From the NCBI GenBank assembly GCA_037833965.1, contig AP031356.1, positions 18,932,501-18,996,500 of the forward strand: DNA of 64,000 nt, read 5' to 3'. The notes beneath the pieces are model-generated. The model saw only the letters and a program-made list of their open reading frames with translations. It was not told where the DNA came from and did not search any database. The position numbers and the translations under genes are program-made. Source of the stretch: Marchantia polymorpha subsp. ruderalis (taxonomy: Eukaryota; Streptophyta; Marchantiopsida; Marchantiales; Marchantiaceae). Numbering within the stretch: position 1 is the first letter of the stretch; every line of letters begins with the position of its first letter. Shown here piece by piece: positions 1 through 12,149 of this stretch.

Positions 1-1780
1 CTACTTAAGTCTCATGCTCCAACTTCAATTTCTAATACTCAGGAGTAGAATCAACACGATGCTCATCAAAGCAGGCCAAACCTCCTCACAAACAACTTCA
101 TCCGGCAACAATGGAATGAGAGATTTGAATGTACTCTCCATCTTCAAAGAAGTCGGAGCATCATGAATGGAGTTGCTAATTGTACTACCATCAAGAAAAG
201 CTCCCTTTGATTGTTTGGACTTCGTTCTACACCTCTAGAGGTAGAACCAAAATGATTGCCATAGAGTTAAGTCATTGATTATTGATTTACAGAAAGTTTG
301 CAGCTTCTCTTCATCAGAGTTCAACATAACTACTTGAGAACTAAAGAATAGTTCTTTAACATGAATCATCTCAAGTTCGGAGCGAAGGAGGGGTGTTGAT
401 ACATGAATTCTAATAGTGTTGGAACTCGCATTGTGAAGATAGAGGAGATAGTATGGTAATAGAATCAAGTTACAGAGTTAACAATCTAACATCTATCGGG
501 GCAAGGCAAATGACGCTTTAGGTTAATGAGCCGCCCGTTAGGGTGACCGCGCTGCACGATATCCCTTGGCGACCTCTGATTGCATGTATTGCATGGTACT
601 GTTTTCAATAACAAAAACTATTTGTGTAAAGTGACTGCTTGTTAACACGATTCTCTATATCAAGTTATATCTGTGAAAAATTCTTGATGAAGTTGATCAA
701 ATAATTTTCACACATAATTTATTTTTTGTAAGATCTTGTTGAAATTGATCAAATAATTTTCATGTTGAGTTATTCCTCTATAAAATTGATCAAAATGTTT
801 GTCTTGGGTTCTTGTAAGCAATGATGCCTAATCTTGACTAATGTCATTAGAGATTTGTGACTAATTTGCTTCAAAGTAGACACAAATAAACATATGACTA
901 CTCTACATAGGCCTTAATATCATAGATATATATATATGATTATTTTAATTAGAAAAAAATTTACATATAGACTAATAAAAAAACAATGTTTGTTATAAGA
1001 TCAAATTATTTTGATAATTTGTTGTCAACAAATCATTAATGAATAATGTATGGTGAATGAACTTTAAACATATTAAAAACTAAATTAATTGATCCACATA
1101 AAACTAACAATGAATTCAATAGATTTTTTTTCCTAAAATATAAATAAGCAGGAATAGCAACTCAACATATTTTCCATAAATTAGTATTAAATTACACTCC
1201 ACGTGTATGTACTTACTTATACATACATATGTATGGAGTGTATTTTAATACACACCATACGTATACATATGCATAAGCTACGTCACCGTTTGGTGAGTAC
1301 GCTTTTACCGTAAGACCTAATGCTGCAAATAATACATCCTCAATGTTTAATCAGAATTATATACTAAACCAGAATAACATTAGTACCTGATAGATGCCCC
1401 GCTCACATGCTTCGAAACCTCTTCTTCTTCCGTCCTGGAGGAAGACGTTTCTAAGTACATGACGGTACTCACTCAGGCACGTCGAAGGGAAGAATTCCTT
1501 CTCAGTCCTTCTGCACTATTTCATCGAAACATGTACTTGGCACTATTTCATGGCATATTGTACTTGGCAATAACCAGGAGGTGGTGACTGACCAGAGCTT
1601 ACCCATAAATTTTCCAATTAAATCATATGTTCTGCTCGGCACTTAGTTTTACCTTCCAGGATATGAACAGAACCTCGCTACAGGGTCAGAACAAACACAA
1701 TCACGTTCGCCCGGCGTGTCTATGCATACAACAGACCATCATAGAACTCACAGTGAAGAAAAAATGATGCCCACGAGCAC
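1..1780. other. AT-rich intergenic flank
   Basis: AT-rich sequence with no convincing gene. A short minus-strand open frame of 77 codons ends at 235, but it has no recognisable motif. A near-perfect inverted repeat with 14-bp arms (one mismatch, 2-bp spacer) lies at 1231-1260 and could be a hairpin or the remnant of a small element. Nothing else stands out. Confidence 0.5.
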
Positions 1781-2720
1781 CACAAACATTCCCGAGAAGC
1801 GGGACGCTGTCTCCTGACCGACGCCAAATTCCATTGCTGGTTTCGTGCCAATTAATCTGGATGAGCTTTGCCCGGTCCTGAGTCGGGACGGGACTCCGTA
1901 GGGACAGGCGCTGTTGGAGTCACGGGACAGGTCCGCAGCGCGGACAGGCAAAATATCGAAGCTACCATGGACAGCGTGGACGGAAGGCCATGGATGGATG
2001 GATGGATAGATAGATGGATGGATGGCAGGTGATAAGAAGCCGCCGGAGTTTCGGCGGGACACGTAGAGCAAAGCGAGCGCGGAAGAAAGTGTTTCGGAAG
2101 GCGTGTGACCCAGAGAGGACCACGTCTCATTGGCGGAGCATGGATGGAAGGAATGCCGGACGCGGAAGGCGGAGATGGACAGAAGTCGAGAGAAGCGAAG
2201 ATTCTCTCGCGGGTCAACCGAGATTCTCCGTCGTCCGCGCGCCGTTCGAGGGATGGGCCGTCGCCGTCGAAGGGAAGGGCTGGGCTTGGCTTGGCTTGCC
2301 AGTGGGCAGGCGCTGTTTAGGATGACGAGAAGCGCCAGGCGCTCATCTGCTGCCGTCGCTTCCGAGAGCCCCATCAGAGAGAGGCCCTCGTACTCCGCGG
2401 AGACAGGCGAATTTCTGTGCCGCAGTCGATGTTGCGCTTCGATTCTCCGCGACGCGAAGATGGGATGCCTTCGGGTTGCGAGCACCTGCAATCCATCGTG
2501 CGTCTCGGAATTCGTGCACCGATTCGACGACGCCCTGTTTCGTAGGAAGTCAGGCGAAGGGCTCGGGTTGCTGTTGTTCATGGGTATGAATGCGCAGGCT
2601 GGCGTCGAGGATAAGAGTTTCCTTGTAACGATGCGAAGCTCGTGGTCTGGATAACGCGAAGGCTCAGACAGGATTCGGAGGGCGGGAGTCTCTGATATGT
2701 AAGGGGCAGAAACGTGGGGA
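1780..2720. other. GC-rich island, possible promoter and 5' region
   Basis: The sequence switches abruptly from about 30% GC to clearly GC-rich and CpG-containing, then returns to lower GC just before the NUMOD3-like exon. Open frames exist on both strands (for example minus 1748-2581 and plus 2130-2654), but they overlap each other and have no recognisable domain, as expected for stop-poor GC-rich DNA. The position upstream of the plus-strand exon at 3.6 kb fits a promoter or 5' UTR. That reading is inference; no TATA box or start codon can be assigned. Confidence 0.25.
1989..2026. repeat. ATGG/ATAG tetranucleotide microsatellite
   Basis: Imperfect tandem ATGG and ATAG units interrupting the GC-rich island. 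This is a simple-sequence repeat with no sign of function. Confidence 0.8.
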
Positions 2721-3613
2721 CGAGCAGATAAGCCCAGAAATGCTTGCGTTATCAGAGAGTTTTACCAGGTGCACCCTCTTGCCTCATGTTTCTAGAATTT
2801 TCGTTCGCCGGGGTGAGAAGTGAGAAAGCTGGAGTACACGGCAAATTGCCCAGAGGCTGGGTGACTGGTTGGAGGCGTAGTGAAATTGCGGGACGATATG
2901 TTCGAGGAATTCTGCCCTTTTCACCAAGTGATAAATGAGCACTATGTAGGAGCACGAAGGTTTCCGTGTGGGATTGCATTGGCATCATCTCAGAAGGGTT
3001 TAATGCTACAATGATAGCGTACACGAAAACCCTCTTTTGGATGGAGGGTTTAGGTAGTACAGATTTGACACAGATAGATAAAACACAGACCGTCTGTGTT
3101 TTATTGCGAGTTACTCGATATTTGCATCTTCCGAAGTCCGTAGTGAGTAGAAAGAATACGCACATTCGGAGTCGGAGTCGGAGAAGGCATTAACATTGTG
3201 CTGAGAAGCCGAGGTTGAGAATTTAGCTTTCTGGTTTGCTCGTTCCTCTTCCTCAAATTCAGCATTGTAATAAATTACGTCATGTTTTGTGCAGGTCGGT
3301 CTTGGACATCTCGACATCTTGCACCCCTGGAATTGCGCGAAGTGGTTTTCCCCTTTCGTTTTGTCATCTCAAGCTCAAACCTAAGAAGCGACCCCGCCTG
3401 TCTGTCAGGCCTCACGTCAATGCCACAAGCTGTGGGTGGGATGGAAGAGGATTTCTTCAATTGCACTAACGGGAGAGCTGTTACTTGGACTGTTCGCAAG
3501 ACGACATGACTCTTCTAGAACGTGCTCTGTTCATACCAGAGCCTCCTCCCTCTTAGCTCATGGAAGTAGACCTGCTGTCAAGCTGTCTGTAGATACTAGT
3601 GACACCGGTTTAG

Positions 3614-4028
3614 GGCCTTCGTATCGAAACCAGATGCAGACGTCCAGCAGTCAGTTCAGCACACTGTTGAAGCTGCACAACAAATATGGGAAGCGGAAGA
3701 TGATGAAAGTGTCGGAGAGAGAGAGAAACTGCGGCGCCAAAGGATTGTCTTGGCTAGTAAGGGGAAGGTGTCTTGGAATAAGGGCAGGCAACACAGTCCA
3801 GGTGAGTGCCCTTGCAAATTCCTGAAAACATCTCTTACCTGGATTCAGCTGTCCAGCTGTCGAGGCACTTTGCAATATACCGCAGTTACTTACTACTGTA
3901 TCACCCTCATCAAGGCTGTGGGTTAGAAAACATTCTCAGTCTGAGTGTATTGCATCATGCCCTTCTCGAGTTGCTGTGTATTTGCTAGTCCTTAATATAT
4001 TCTTGGGCGTGCAGAGACTATTGCCGAG
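3614..4028 (+). pseudogene. Gene fragment with NUMOD3-like motif (two exons visible)
   Basis: The frame from 3615 to 3801 encodes a hydrophilic, coiled-coil-like stretch ending in EKLRRQRIVLASKGKVSWNK followed by GRQHSP. It is followed by a good splice donor (G|GTGAGT, 3802). An acceptor at 4011-4014 (GCAG) resumes the frame as ETIAE, giving WNKGRQHSPETIAE across the junction. That matches the shape of the NUMOD3 motif (KGK.PWNKG..HS.ET), known from homing endonucleases and from some plant nuclear proteins. Upstream, 3295-3470 contains possible earlier exon sequence after an acceptor at 3294, but its frame cannot be joined with confidence. Downstream, after GAG|gtacgc (4029), the expected continuation is replaced by a tandem repeat and AT-rich DNA. 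It is therefore called a truncated gene or pseudogene. A live gene with long introns cannot be excluded. Confidence 0.4.
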
Positions 4029-4240
4029 GTACGCAGAGCGAAACACTCTTCACTTTATTTCAGGTTTCTTTCAGAAAGATTTGACAACCGAGGTACGCAG
4101 AGCGAAACACTCTTCACGCAGAGCGGAACACTCTTCACTTTATTTCAGGTTTCTTTCAGAAAGATTTGAAACACTCTTCACGCAGAGCGGAACACTCTTC
4201 ACTTTATTTCAGGTTTCTTTCAGAAAGATTTGACAACTGA
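4024..4240 (+). repeat. Tandem repeat carrying splice-site-like modules
   Basis: About three imperfect units of 64-86 bp, each with a GAGgtacgc- or GAGgtatgt-like donor, a CGCAGAGCGAAACACTCTTC block and a tttctttcag acceptor. Each unit could define an 18-nt mini-exon beginning AAAGATTTGACAAC. The array begins exactly at the end of the second NUMOD3-like exon, so it looks like a local duplication across an exon-intron boundary. Confidence 0.7.
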
Positions 4241-5530
4241 GGTATGTGTCCTAGTCCCGCGATCAGCTGTGTTATAAATTACTAAAACTCGAGGATGTCG
4301 GGAACTAAATTTCAGATAATTCATTTTCAAGAATAGTAATTTTTAGTCTAGTTACTCTGTGGGAAATTTTAGACAGGTATCTAATATAAATCATTTAGAT
4401 AACCGAAATAAATCCTAGTAATAGCAAGATAGAATTATAACATGAAAAAATAAAAAAGTAAAAACTATTTGACATAGAGAGAATAAAAATTTTGTTTTCT
4501 ATATAAATATTTTGCAGGAAATTCATGTTAAAATTTATTATAAGATTTTTTTTCACACGAGAATTAATCTGCAAACATTAAATTATAGATGTAGATTTAT
4601 AAAAAGAAAACTGAAGATACTATGTAGACAAATTTGAACTCTACTCTTCATGTACAACTTGCATAATTGTGTATTGTCAATTGAAATTCTCCAAAAATAT
4701 AATTTAGATCAGTTCATTAGCTAGATTAAAATATCAACTAAATTAATTCAATCATCATAATTTACATTGAAGATGTATCTATTCAATTAACAGAGTCTAT
4801 CTTCATTAGTACAATTTTCAAAATTTATTGTCAATCTAGAGAAGTGTAATGATAAATTTTTTTTTGATAATTTTGTTTAATTTAATTACTAAAATTTATT
4901 TTCAGTTTTATTTGAATTATCGAAATTTATTGTCAATTTTGTCAAAATTGAATAATAATATCACCATAGTCCATCATCCATCATCCATTTTGTCTAATGT
5001 AATCATTTTGTCAAATGCTTGTCTTATAAAAACATTACTATTGTATCACAAATCATTTGTATCGAATATATCTTGGTCATTAATAATACAATGAATAAAC
5101 TTTCACACAATTATATTCATGAACAAAATTTTTCATTTGTTAGATTAAAGATATTGGATTAGCTTTGAATTAAAGTGGACTTCCTTTGGTGTTTATGAAC
5201 ATGGAGTTCATGCTAGAGATTGTTGAATTGCACACTTTGTTGTACAATTTTGACTCACAAATTTCTGTTCAACTGAACTATCTCCGAGCTAAACACAAAC
5301 AAGCTTGTTTATTCTTGTAAGTATTTGAAAACTTTTTCTCTTATAGATGTCGAAATTGGCAAGATTGATTTCCTCCATATCATCACATATAACCGATGTA
5401 GTAAATCCAACCAACTAGCATCTAACATTCTCATCTCAAGTTAAATATATACAAAACAACCTTCTCAACTGAATTTATCTATATATTCAAAGATGAAGAT
5501 AGTACTTAGCTTTCTCTACAGGCGATCATC
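4241..5530. other. AT-rich sequence, no gene seen
   Basis: Very AT-rich, with frequent stops in all frames. The longest open stretch (4849-5094, plus) is low-complexity and encodes mostly N, I, L and F, so it is not supported as a gene. Confidence 0.6.
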
Positions 5531-6440
5531 ACATCATGATCACTCTCCTCGCATGTCATCCAACTATACTCCTTGATGCCTTGGAAAAGATGATCAAGCA
5601 TTACAGATATAACTTCCACAATATTTTAGCTATTCAACAAAGCGTCAATTTTATCTTGAAGTGTGCAACCATCTCCTTCTTGACAGCTTTCATCCACTTC
5701 CAAACACCAAAATGTATATCTTGAATAATAATCACCTGTAAGAGCAGAGCTATCTGTTCCTCCGCGATTTGAAGTCGTCATTTCATGTAAGTTCTCATCC
5801 TTTGTACGTGTTGGATATTTGTTGTGAAATTTCCCCAAGATTTGATATAAATTTTGCAATCATCCGCATGTGTTTCAACAGATGAGATCGCCGGATCAAA
5901 TATCCTCGAAACTAATGCAGACCTCAAAGTAGCAGAGTGATTAAATTTTGGTGCAAAACGTCACCTCCTCACAAGGTGGACGTGACAAGACTAAAACCTA
6001 AATTCTCTAGTGGGAAGTACATAGAGCCAAGCTGACCGCCCTTACATGAATGTATGCATCTATGAATCTTTTGAAAATCTTCATAATCAAACAACAAAGA
6101 CAAGAAAAATTTTTCCCCGAATATTCATCTACTAGAACTTTATCTGTCACAATCATGTTCATAGTCATCAGAAAACTGTCAATGTCAAAATTCAGTCATC
6201 TTTCTACATCTTGTTCCAATTGTGACCAGTAAAGTTCAAGAAAACATTAAAACACTCATGAGAAATATATGTAATGTGGTATACACTCGGGGAGGAGAGC
6301 TACGTCTACCAAACACTCTTCTATTTATTCAACCCCAAGGTATTTATTTCCAGGCGATCGTCTTAACTATTTATAACTAAGAACCGAACTATTGATAACT
6401 AAGAACCGATCGTTCTAACTATTCATTACTGAGAACCGAA
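5530..6440 (-). mobile_element. Degenerate Ty1/copia relic (minus strand)
   Basis: On the minus strand at 5650-5730 a frame reads WMKAVKKEMVAHFK, resembling the start of the copia reverse transcriptase (W..A...E...L..N.TW). At about 6150-6320 the minus strand carries an LTR-end-like block with GTAGACGTAGCT followed by an accompanying ACCACATTA. This is comparable to the GTGGACGTAGCC and AACCACGTTA block in the copia LTR at 11.1 kb. A TGGTCACAATTGGAAC stretch sits where a primer-binding site would be. Three about 25-bp repeats ending in (A/G)AGAACCGA at 6368-6440 may belong to the LTR. The close spacing implies a large internal deletion. The assignment is tentative. Confidence 0.35.
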
Positions 6441-9400
6441 TGCCTTCCTTAATTGAAGTTAACTTCAACACTTTTGACTATTTCAAAGTACAATTTGAAA
6501 CTGTGAATATAAATTATCATTTCATCTTTATATTTACTTTATCGTAATTTGATCTTGCATACTTTGGCTATAAAAAACTAAGAGAAAAAAATCTATGTAA
6601 TCAAAATTAAATTCATAAATTTTCATATATTAATATGCTAAATGATTTGTATTTTTTTAAATAGAAAAAATAGATAAAAACAATATTTTAATTTTAGAAC
6701 ATAAATGATTATTTGTTACCATGGATAAAGTCAAATATTACAGGTGTAAAAATGAAAATATTATATTACAAATATGAGGATTAGTGAATATTTAGTCATT
6801 CACAACACTTACATTTTGAAACATATTATAAATTGTATTTGATAGATTATTTTTCAATTTTTTAAATAAATATAAATAAAAACTATAATTTTCATAATCA
6901 CAATAAATAAATTCATGAATTGTAAACTAAATTATTTACTTATTTCAAATAGATAATTAAATTTATTTATTATTATCAAATTTATATACTATACTGCTAC
7001 ATATATACAAAAAATATAATTAAATATTTATTTTAACATTATTATATTTATTTTTTTATGAAAAAAATAAAATTATATATATTTGTTAAAACTAATAAAA
7101 AATATTTATTTTATAAGTATTTTTATAAAAAATAAAAAATATCGTAATTAATAAAAATGTGTTGCAATAATTTTTTAAAATAAACAATCAAACAGATTTT
7201 CAAATTTCATTTTGTTTTCTCAATAAATTACACAATTATTAACATAAATCTTTACTTTATGTCAATTTAAATCCAATTAAACTATTATATATGTTTTTTA
7301 AGTTGGTAGTTTTTAGATTCATCTGCATTCTTTTGCAATTTAAAATATTAAAAACCATTTTCATATGTTTTGAAATTTGTTATTTTTTTTATCTGTCTAA
7401 CAATTATCATAATAACATGATTTTTTAAAAATTAGTTATTGAGTTTTTTTAAAAAGAAAGTGATAAAAATGAAAATTTTTTTGCAACTCTTAAACTCAAT
7501 AACACTTTCTATTAAATTTATCTTATAATATAATTATATTGTATACATAATACAAAAACGAGCATCAAATTTTATTTTAGTTTTCACATACAAGATGCTC
7601 ATAATGATTTATTCTCATTATTATATTTATCACATGTGTTGCTATTTAAATAAAATATTTAAAAAATCCATGATTTAATTTTTTATTTCCATCACATTTG
7701 TTAAATTATTTGATTAATTTTTGGGAAATTTTTTGTCTCAAATTTACTACAAATTTTTGTTTAGCTATGTTATATTTAATTCAAGTTTTACTCAATTTTT
7801 TTTTTGAAATTTTTTGTATCAAACTAATAATCATATCATTTTTATTCAACAAATTTATCCATTAGTCTGTTTTACTCAGATAAAAATTAATTTATAGAAA
7901 AATAACAATCATAATTATATTAAATGAAGGCATATAAAAACATAGTTCTAGATGTTCAAAATCAAATATTGAGACAAATTTTATTATTATTTTAAATCCA
8001 ATTATATTTTCATAATTTCATATGCAATACTATACATATAGTTCAGTAAATATGATCATTGAATTTTGTACTGAAGTTAAATTTCATTATTGAAGTTGGT
8101 AAAAAACAAGACATTTAACTATTTCCAAAAAATTATTACTTTATGTTATTGAGCGAAGTAGATCCATTTTGTTGGTGCCAGATGTACATTGTGTCACATG
8201 AGTTATAACACAATCCACAAAGTAACACATCTACTGTGTTAACTTGTTAGAATTCCTAAAACTCTAAAATTCTATGAACTATAGACCGTCAGCTTCTAAC
8301 ATGAAAGATGATGATGTACCAAGTTCAATCCCCACATAATTTGGTCATGAAAGTCTAGTTGTAATTCTCGTCATGAGAAAACACCAATGTTTTGTCTCAA
8401 GCATTGATGTTCAATCTCATCTTTGAAAAGTGTGAAAAATTATCTTGACTTTTTCATTGCAAGTGCCACAAGCTTCAACAAATAAAAAAAAATAGATTTT
8501 TTTTTTTTTTTTTGCATAACAACTGATTTTATGAAACCTATTAAAAGTGGTCAAAGGAAAATTTGCATTTTTTAACAATTGATTACAGTGTAACAACAAG
8601 TTTTACACTGATTATTTTTCAAATTTTTTTAATACTAGTGTTCAAGATGATATAAGATAAAAAATATAATCTATCATTCATGATATAAGAAAAAAAAATC
8701 TATAATTATTGTGAATAAAGTAATTCAATATATGTAAATTGATTTGTAAAATTCTACAATTTGATATAAAACATATAAATTATAATTAAAACCAATAATT
8801 ATAATTTTTTTTATAGAATAAAAAAATCACATCTTTTAAATTTTATATAAATGATTAAAAAATAGAGAAATATTCAAAAAAATAAAATAATTAATGAAAT
8901 ATACTATAATCATCTTTAGTTAGTTAAAACTAAAGTAGAATTTTATCAAAATATTTATAAAATTATTATAGCGCGCACAAATTATAACTGCCACGTAAGC
9001 GATCCGCGTGTTTGGTAGTTAGAGAGTAAATGTGTTAGATGAGAGCATCATGTGAGCAATCCGTGTGATTGTTGATGTTATCCGCCACGTAATACATCCA
9101 GTAGGAGTGGTATGGATGATAATAATAAGATCTTATCTCACTGTACTTGTTGGTAAAACTATATAAAAAAAAAAAAAACTATTGCTTGTATCTTTCATCT
9201 TCACAATTTATATTTCTATATTCAAGTGAGCTTCTCTCTAAAATTTAGTGTTATATAAACAAAAATAAATAAATTTATGTCGTAAACACAATTTATTATA
9301 ATTTTTTTTTCAAACACTACAAATCATATTTTTATCAAGAAAATAAATTTTATGTTATTTTGTTAATTATTGTTGTGAAATAGTAATCAAATATTGTATA

Positions 9401-10867
9401 TCAAAACTCAATTATTCATATATTTCATTAGATGAAAAAATCATATGTGGTACAAACTATCTCATATTGTTCATTATTCAAATTGATTTTGCAATTTAAT
9501 CACTTTGAAGTAAAATTTATTATTTTTGTAGAAAATGATATTATTCAAAATATGATAATAAAAATATCAAAATTTATAAATTTTGCAATAATGTTAAAAT
9601 GAATTAAAAAAAATGAAATTAAAAATATAAAAATTCATAAAACATTTATTTTTTAAATCAACAATTTACTTGTTTTAACATGTTTTATCAAGTATGATTT
9701 TATATAAATGTTGGAGTCATATCATGTTTTTAAAATAAAAACATTACATTAAATATATTTTGTTGCAGATTGTCCACGTCATGAAAAATTCAAATCTATT
9801 ATGCACAACGTCAAATGGTTTTTATTTGAAGTTAAAAGTAGGTTGGCATAAAAAACCATAACTAATCAATCTTGTACTTGAGAAATGTTTTGGTATAGAT
9901 TTGTGTTGAACTTAAAAGAGCGTAAGATGTACCGTTCATGATCAAAACTCAATCTTAGATGCAATTATTTTTAAAAATTTATTAATATTATCAATTTCAA
10001 AATATTTAAAACAAAAGTGTTATGTAAATAATTAGATGTAAAAAATGGAATATTTGTATGATACTTAATAATTTATTGTATAAATTGCAACATAATTACA
10101 ATAAAAAACTTGTATGATTGAGTTTATACAACCTTGTCAATTAAATTGGAAATATTTTTTTATATAATAGCATGCAATTAGAAATACAAAAATCTTTAAA
10201 TTACAGTTTTGTATACTTTAAGATGATTTATACAAAAAATATAAATTTTGAATAAATGATAAAGTAAATTATTTTCAATTCAAATTAATTATCATTTTTG
10301 ATTTGTATGTTATTAGATCCATAAAACGATCTATTTGTATTGTATAAATGTTTTATCAATAACACAAATTCAAAATATTTTCTTATTTCTTCAGATTTAC
10401 CAAAATCTGATATAAATATAACATAGTAAATTCGTATGATATCTAAAAAAAATCTGTTTGTCTTAACATTTTTTTTCTCTACTTTTATAAGATATTTATT
10501 TCACATGATATGTTTAGAAAAATTATTGAAATTTTTTTATGAGATATGTAAAGACTATCAAAATTTATTAGGTTATGGTTCTCATATATCAATGAAATAA
10601 TTCAAAAATAAATTTGTGAAGTTACATAAATATTTATAATTCCCCATTGCTGAAAATCATTTTTCAATAAATGTATAATATTTTGTTACCATATAACTAT
10701 TTTTCATTTTTAAGAGCAGAAATCAAAGTAATATAAATTGATGAAATTATTAAATTTGAATTTAATAAATCAACACACATAAGCTATTTTAACAGTTTAA
10801 AATTAATATTAGAATTTGATCAAAATTTTAAAAAATTTATAGTATTTTCCTATGTATACATATTGTG
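6441..10867. other. AT-rich intergenic block, no gene seen
   Basis: About 4.4 kb of very AT-rich sequence with long A and T runs (for example around 8485-8515) and no open frame with a recognisable motif. At 8970-9200 there is a slightly less AT-rich patch with two GCCACGTAA elements, an AGATCTTATC motif and a TATA-like ACTATATAAAA at about 9156-9166. It resembles a plant promoter or an LTR remnant, but no coding sequence follows it. Confidence 0.55.
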
Positions 10868-11221
10868 TGTTAGGATTTACATTTTGTCATAAATTGACTT
10901 TAATCGGTTCAAACTTGTTGTGCCAAACTAGTTTGTTTTTTACTATATTAAGGCACTAATCAAACCTTGGAGTGATATACATTTTGTTGACGTTAACTCC
11001 GGTTAAGTAGTAATCTCAAGTTATAGCTATTTATAACCAGGTGTGGCTCAGGCTTTAAATATAAATATACCCCTAAGATTTCTACTCGGATGTGTATTCA
11101 GTTGTCAATAATTCTTCTTGTGTGTTTTAGTCGTGGACGTAGCCTTTGAGGATGAACCACGTTATATGAATGTCTTGTGTGTTTCTACTTGGTTTGAATG
11201 ATTCCTCGTTTTACGTTTAAG
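10868..11221 (+). mobile_element. Ty1/copia LTR, plus strand
   Basis: Starts TGTTAGGATTTACA, the typical beginning of many plant copia LTRs. It contains a TATA-like CTATTTATAA (about 11026) and, near the end, GTGGACGTAGCC followed by GAACCACGTTAT, the layout seen in copia R-U5. It is immediately followed by a primer-binding-site-like sequence. The 3' end lacks the canonical CA, so the boundary is approximate. No matching downstream LTR is visible and the internal region decays quickly. Confidence 0.6.
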
Positions 11222-11224
11222 ATT

Positions 11225-11237
11225 TGGTATCAGAACC
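11225..11237 (+). other. Primer-binding site of copia element (initiator tRNA-Met type)
   Basis: TGGTATCAGAACC matches the canonical plant copia primer site TGGTATCAGAGC, complementary to the 3' part of initiator tRNA-Met, with one main mismatch. It sits 3 bp after the inferred LTR end. Confidence 0.6.
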
Positions 11238-11790
11238 CGTTACGGTTTGGACTTTATGTCTCAGCGTGTTTTATGATCGTGGTTTCAGGTTTCTTTTTTT
11301 TTTCCTTTTCAATTTGGAGACTGATGTTTCCAAGTTTTGATTCGGAGTTTGAAATCATTTTGGTTTTAATCTTGCGACAGAGATGTGAGTTATGACATTG
11401 GTTTTTCCTTCGTTGAGGAAACAACTAACTGGATTGTGACAGAAGTTATCTGATTGTGATAGTTTGTCGACGGTTTTTTGAACGATGATGACAGTTTGAT
11501 GCTTTTTGAAGTTGACTCACTTTTTTTTTTCAGACAAATTATGACTAGTAGCAATTTTGAGTTTGTGACGTTCTTGAGCTTTTTGTTACGTTTTTGAAGT
11601 TTTTGGAAGTTTGAGAAGTTACTTACATGTGGCTCCTATGTTTGGGAGACTATCGTAGCAGTAATGTGTGGCAGATTTGGTGTGTAGTCTGGAGTCGAAG
11701 AGTTTGCATTCAAGAGTTTTTCTAAAGGTTTTCCATTTTCTCGAGAAAACCTCGAGAAAAGAGTGGTGTGAAGGCCAAAAGCTCAAGGAA

Positions 11791-12120
11791 GCGGACAGAT
11801 CATGTAACCCTACCTCTATAGAGTAGACCAAGCGGAGGTTGCGGGAGTGGAAGCGGGCAGATCCTGCAACCCTACCTTCGCAGAGTAGACCGAGTGGAGG
11901 TCACGGGAGCGGAAGCGGCCAAACATGAACGGCGGTGTAGCCCCAGGCTGGACTGACCCTCCCCCATTCGCCGGAGTGGCGGGGTACCCTAGGCAGAAGC
12001 TGCCCTCCCCCCTCTCCGACACTCCCCGAGGCGATCCATCCAAACAAAAGTGGCGCTCCCCCTTCACGGGAGCGGCACGGTCCACGAGGCAGGAGCTTTG
12101 CCTAACTTTGCCCTATAGAT
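11791..12120 (+). repeat. GC-rich block with two 62-bp tandem units
   Basis: Two adjacent 62-bp units (11791-11852 and 11853-11914) contain GGAGGTnnCGGGAGnGGAAG and CAACCCTACC. They are followed by about 200 bp of C-rich sequence that is open on both strands (11816-12085 minus, 11925-12143 plus). The block stands out sharply from its AT-rich surroundings. It lies where the copia internal region should be, but no copia protein similarity is seen. Its origin is unknown. Confidence 0.6.
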
Positions 12121-12149
12121 TTTGTAGAGATTCAGACTGGTAGACATGA

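Noticed and set aside
1-470. Possible F-box or similar protein fragment on the minus strand (LLPDEVVCEEVWPALM near 70-120)
   Set aside because: The open stretch is short and there is no second motif to confirm it.
1748-2581. Minus-strand 277-codon frame in the GC-rich island
   Set aside because: It overlaps plus-strand frames of similar length, has no domain or codon pattern, and lies in stop-poor GC-rich DNA.
5626-5859. Reading the 77-codon minus frame as copia integrase (DYYSRYTF resembling DDYSRYTF)
   Set aside because: The neighbouring phase gives a better match to the RT start, and the integrase match is confined to a few residues. It is kept only as a low-confidence copia relic.
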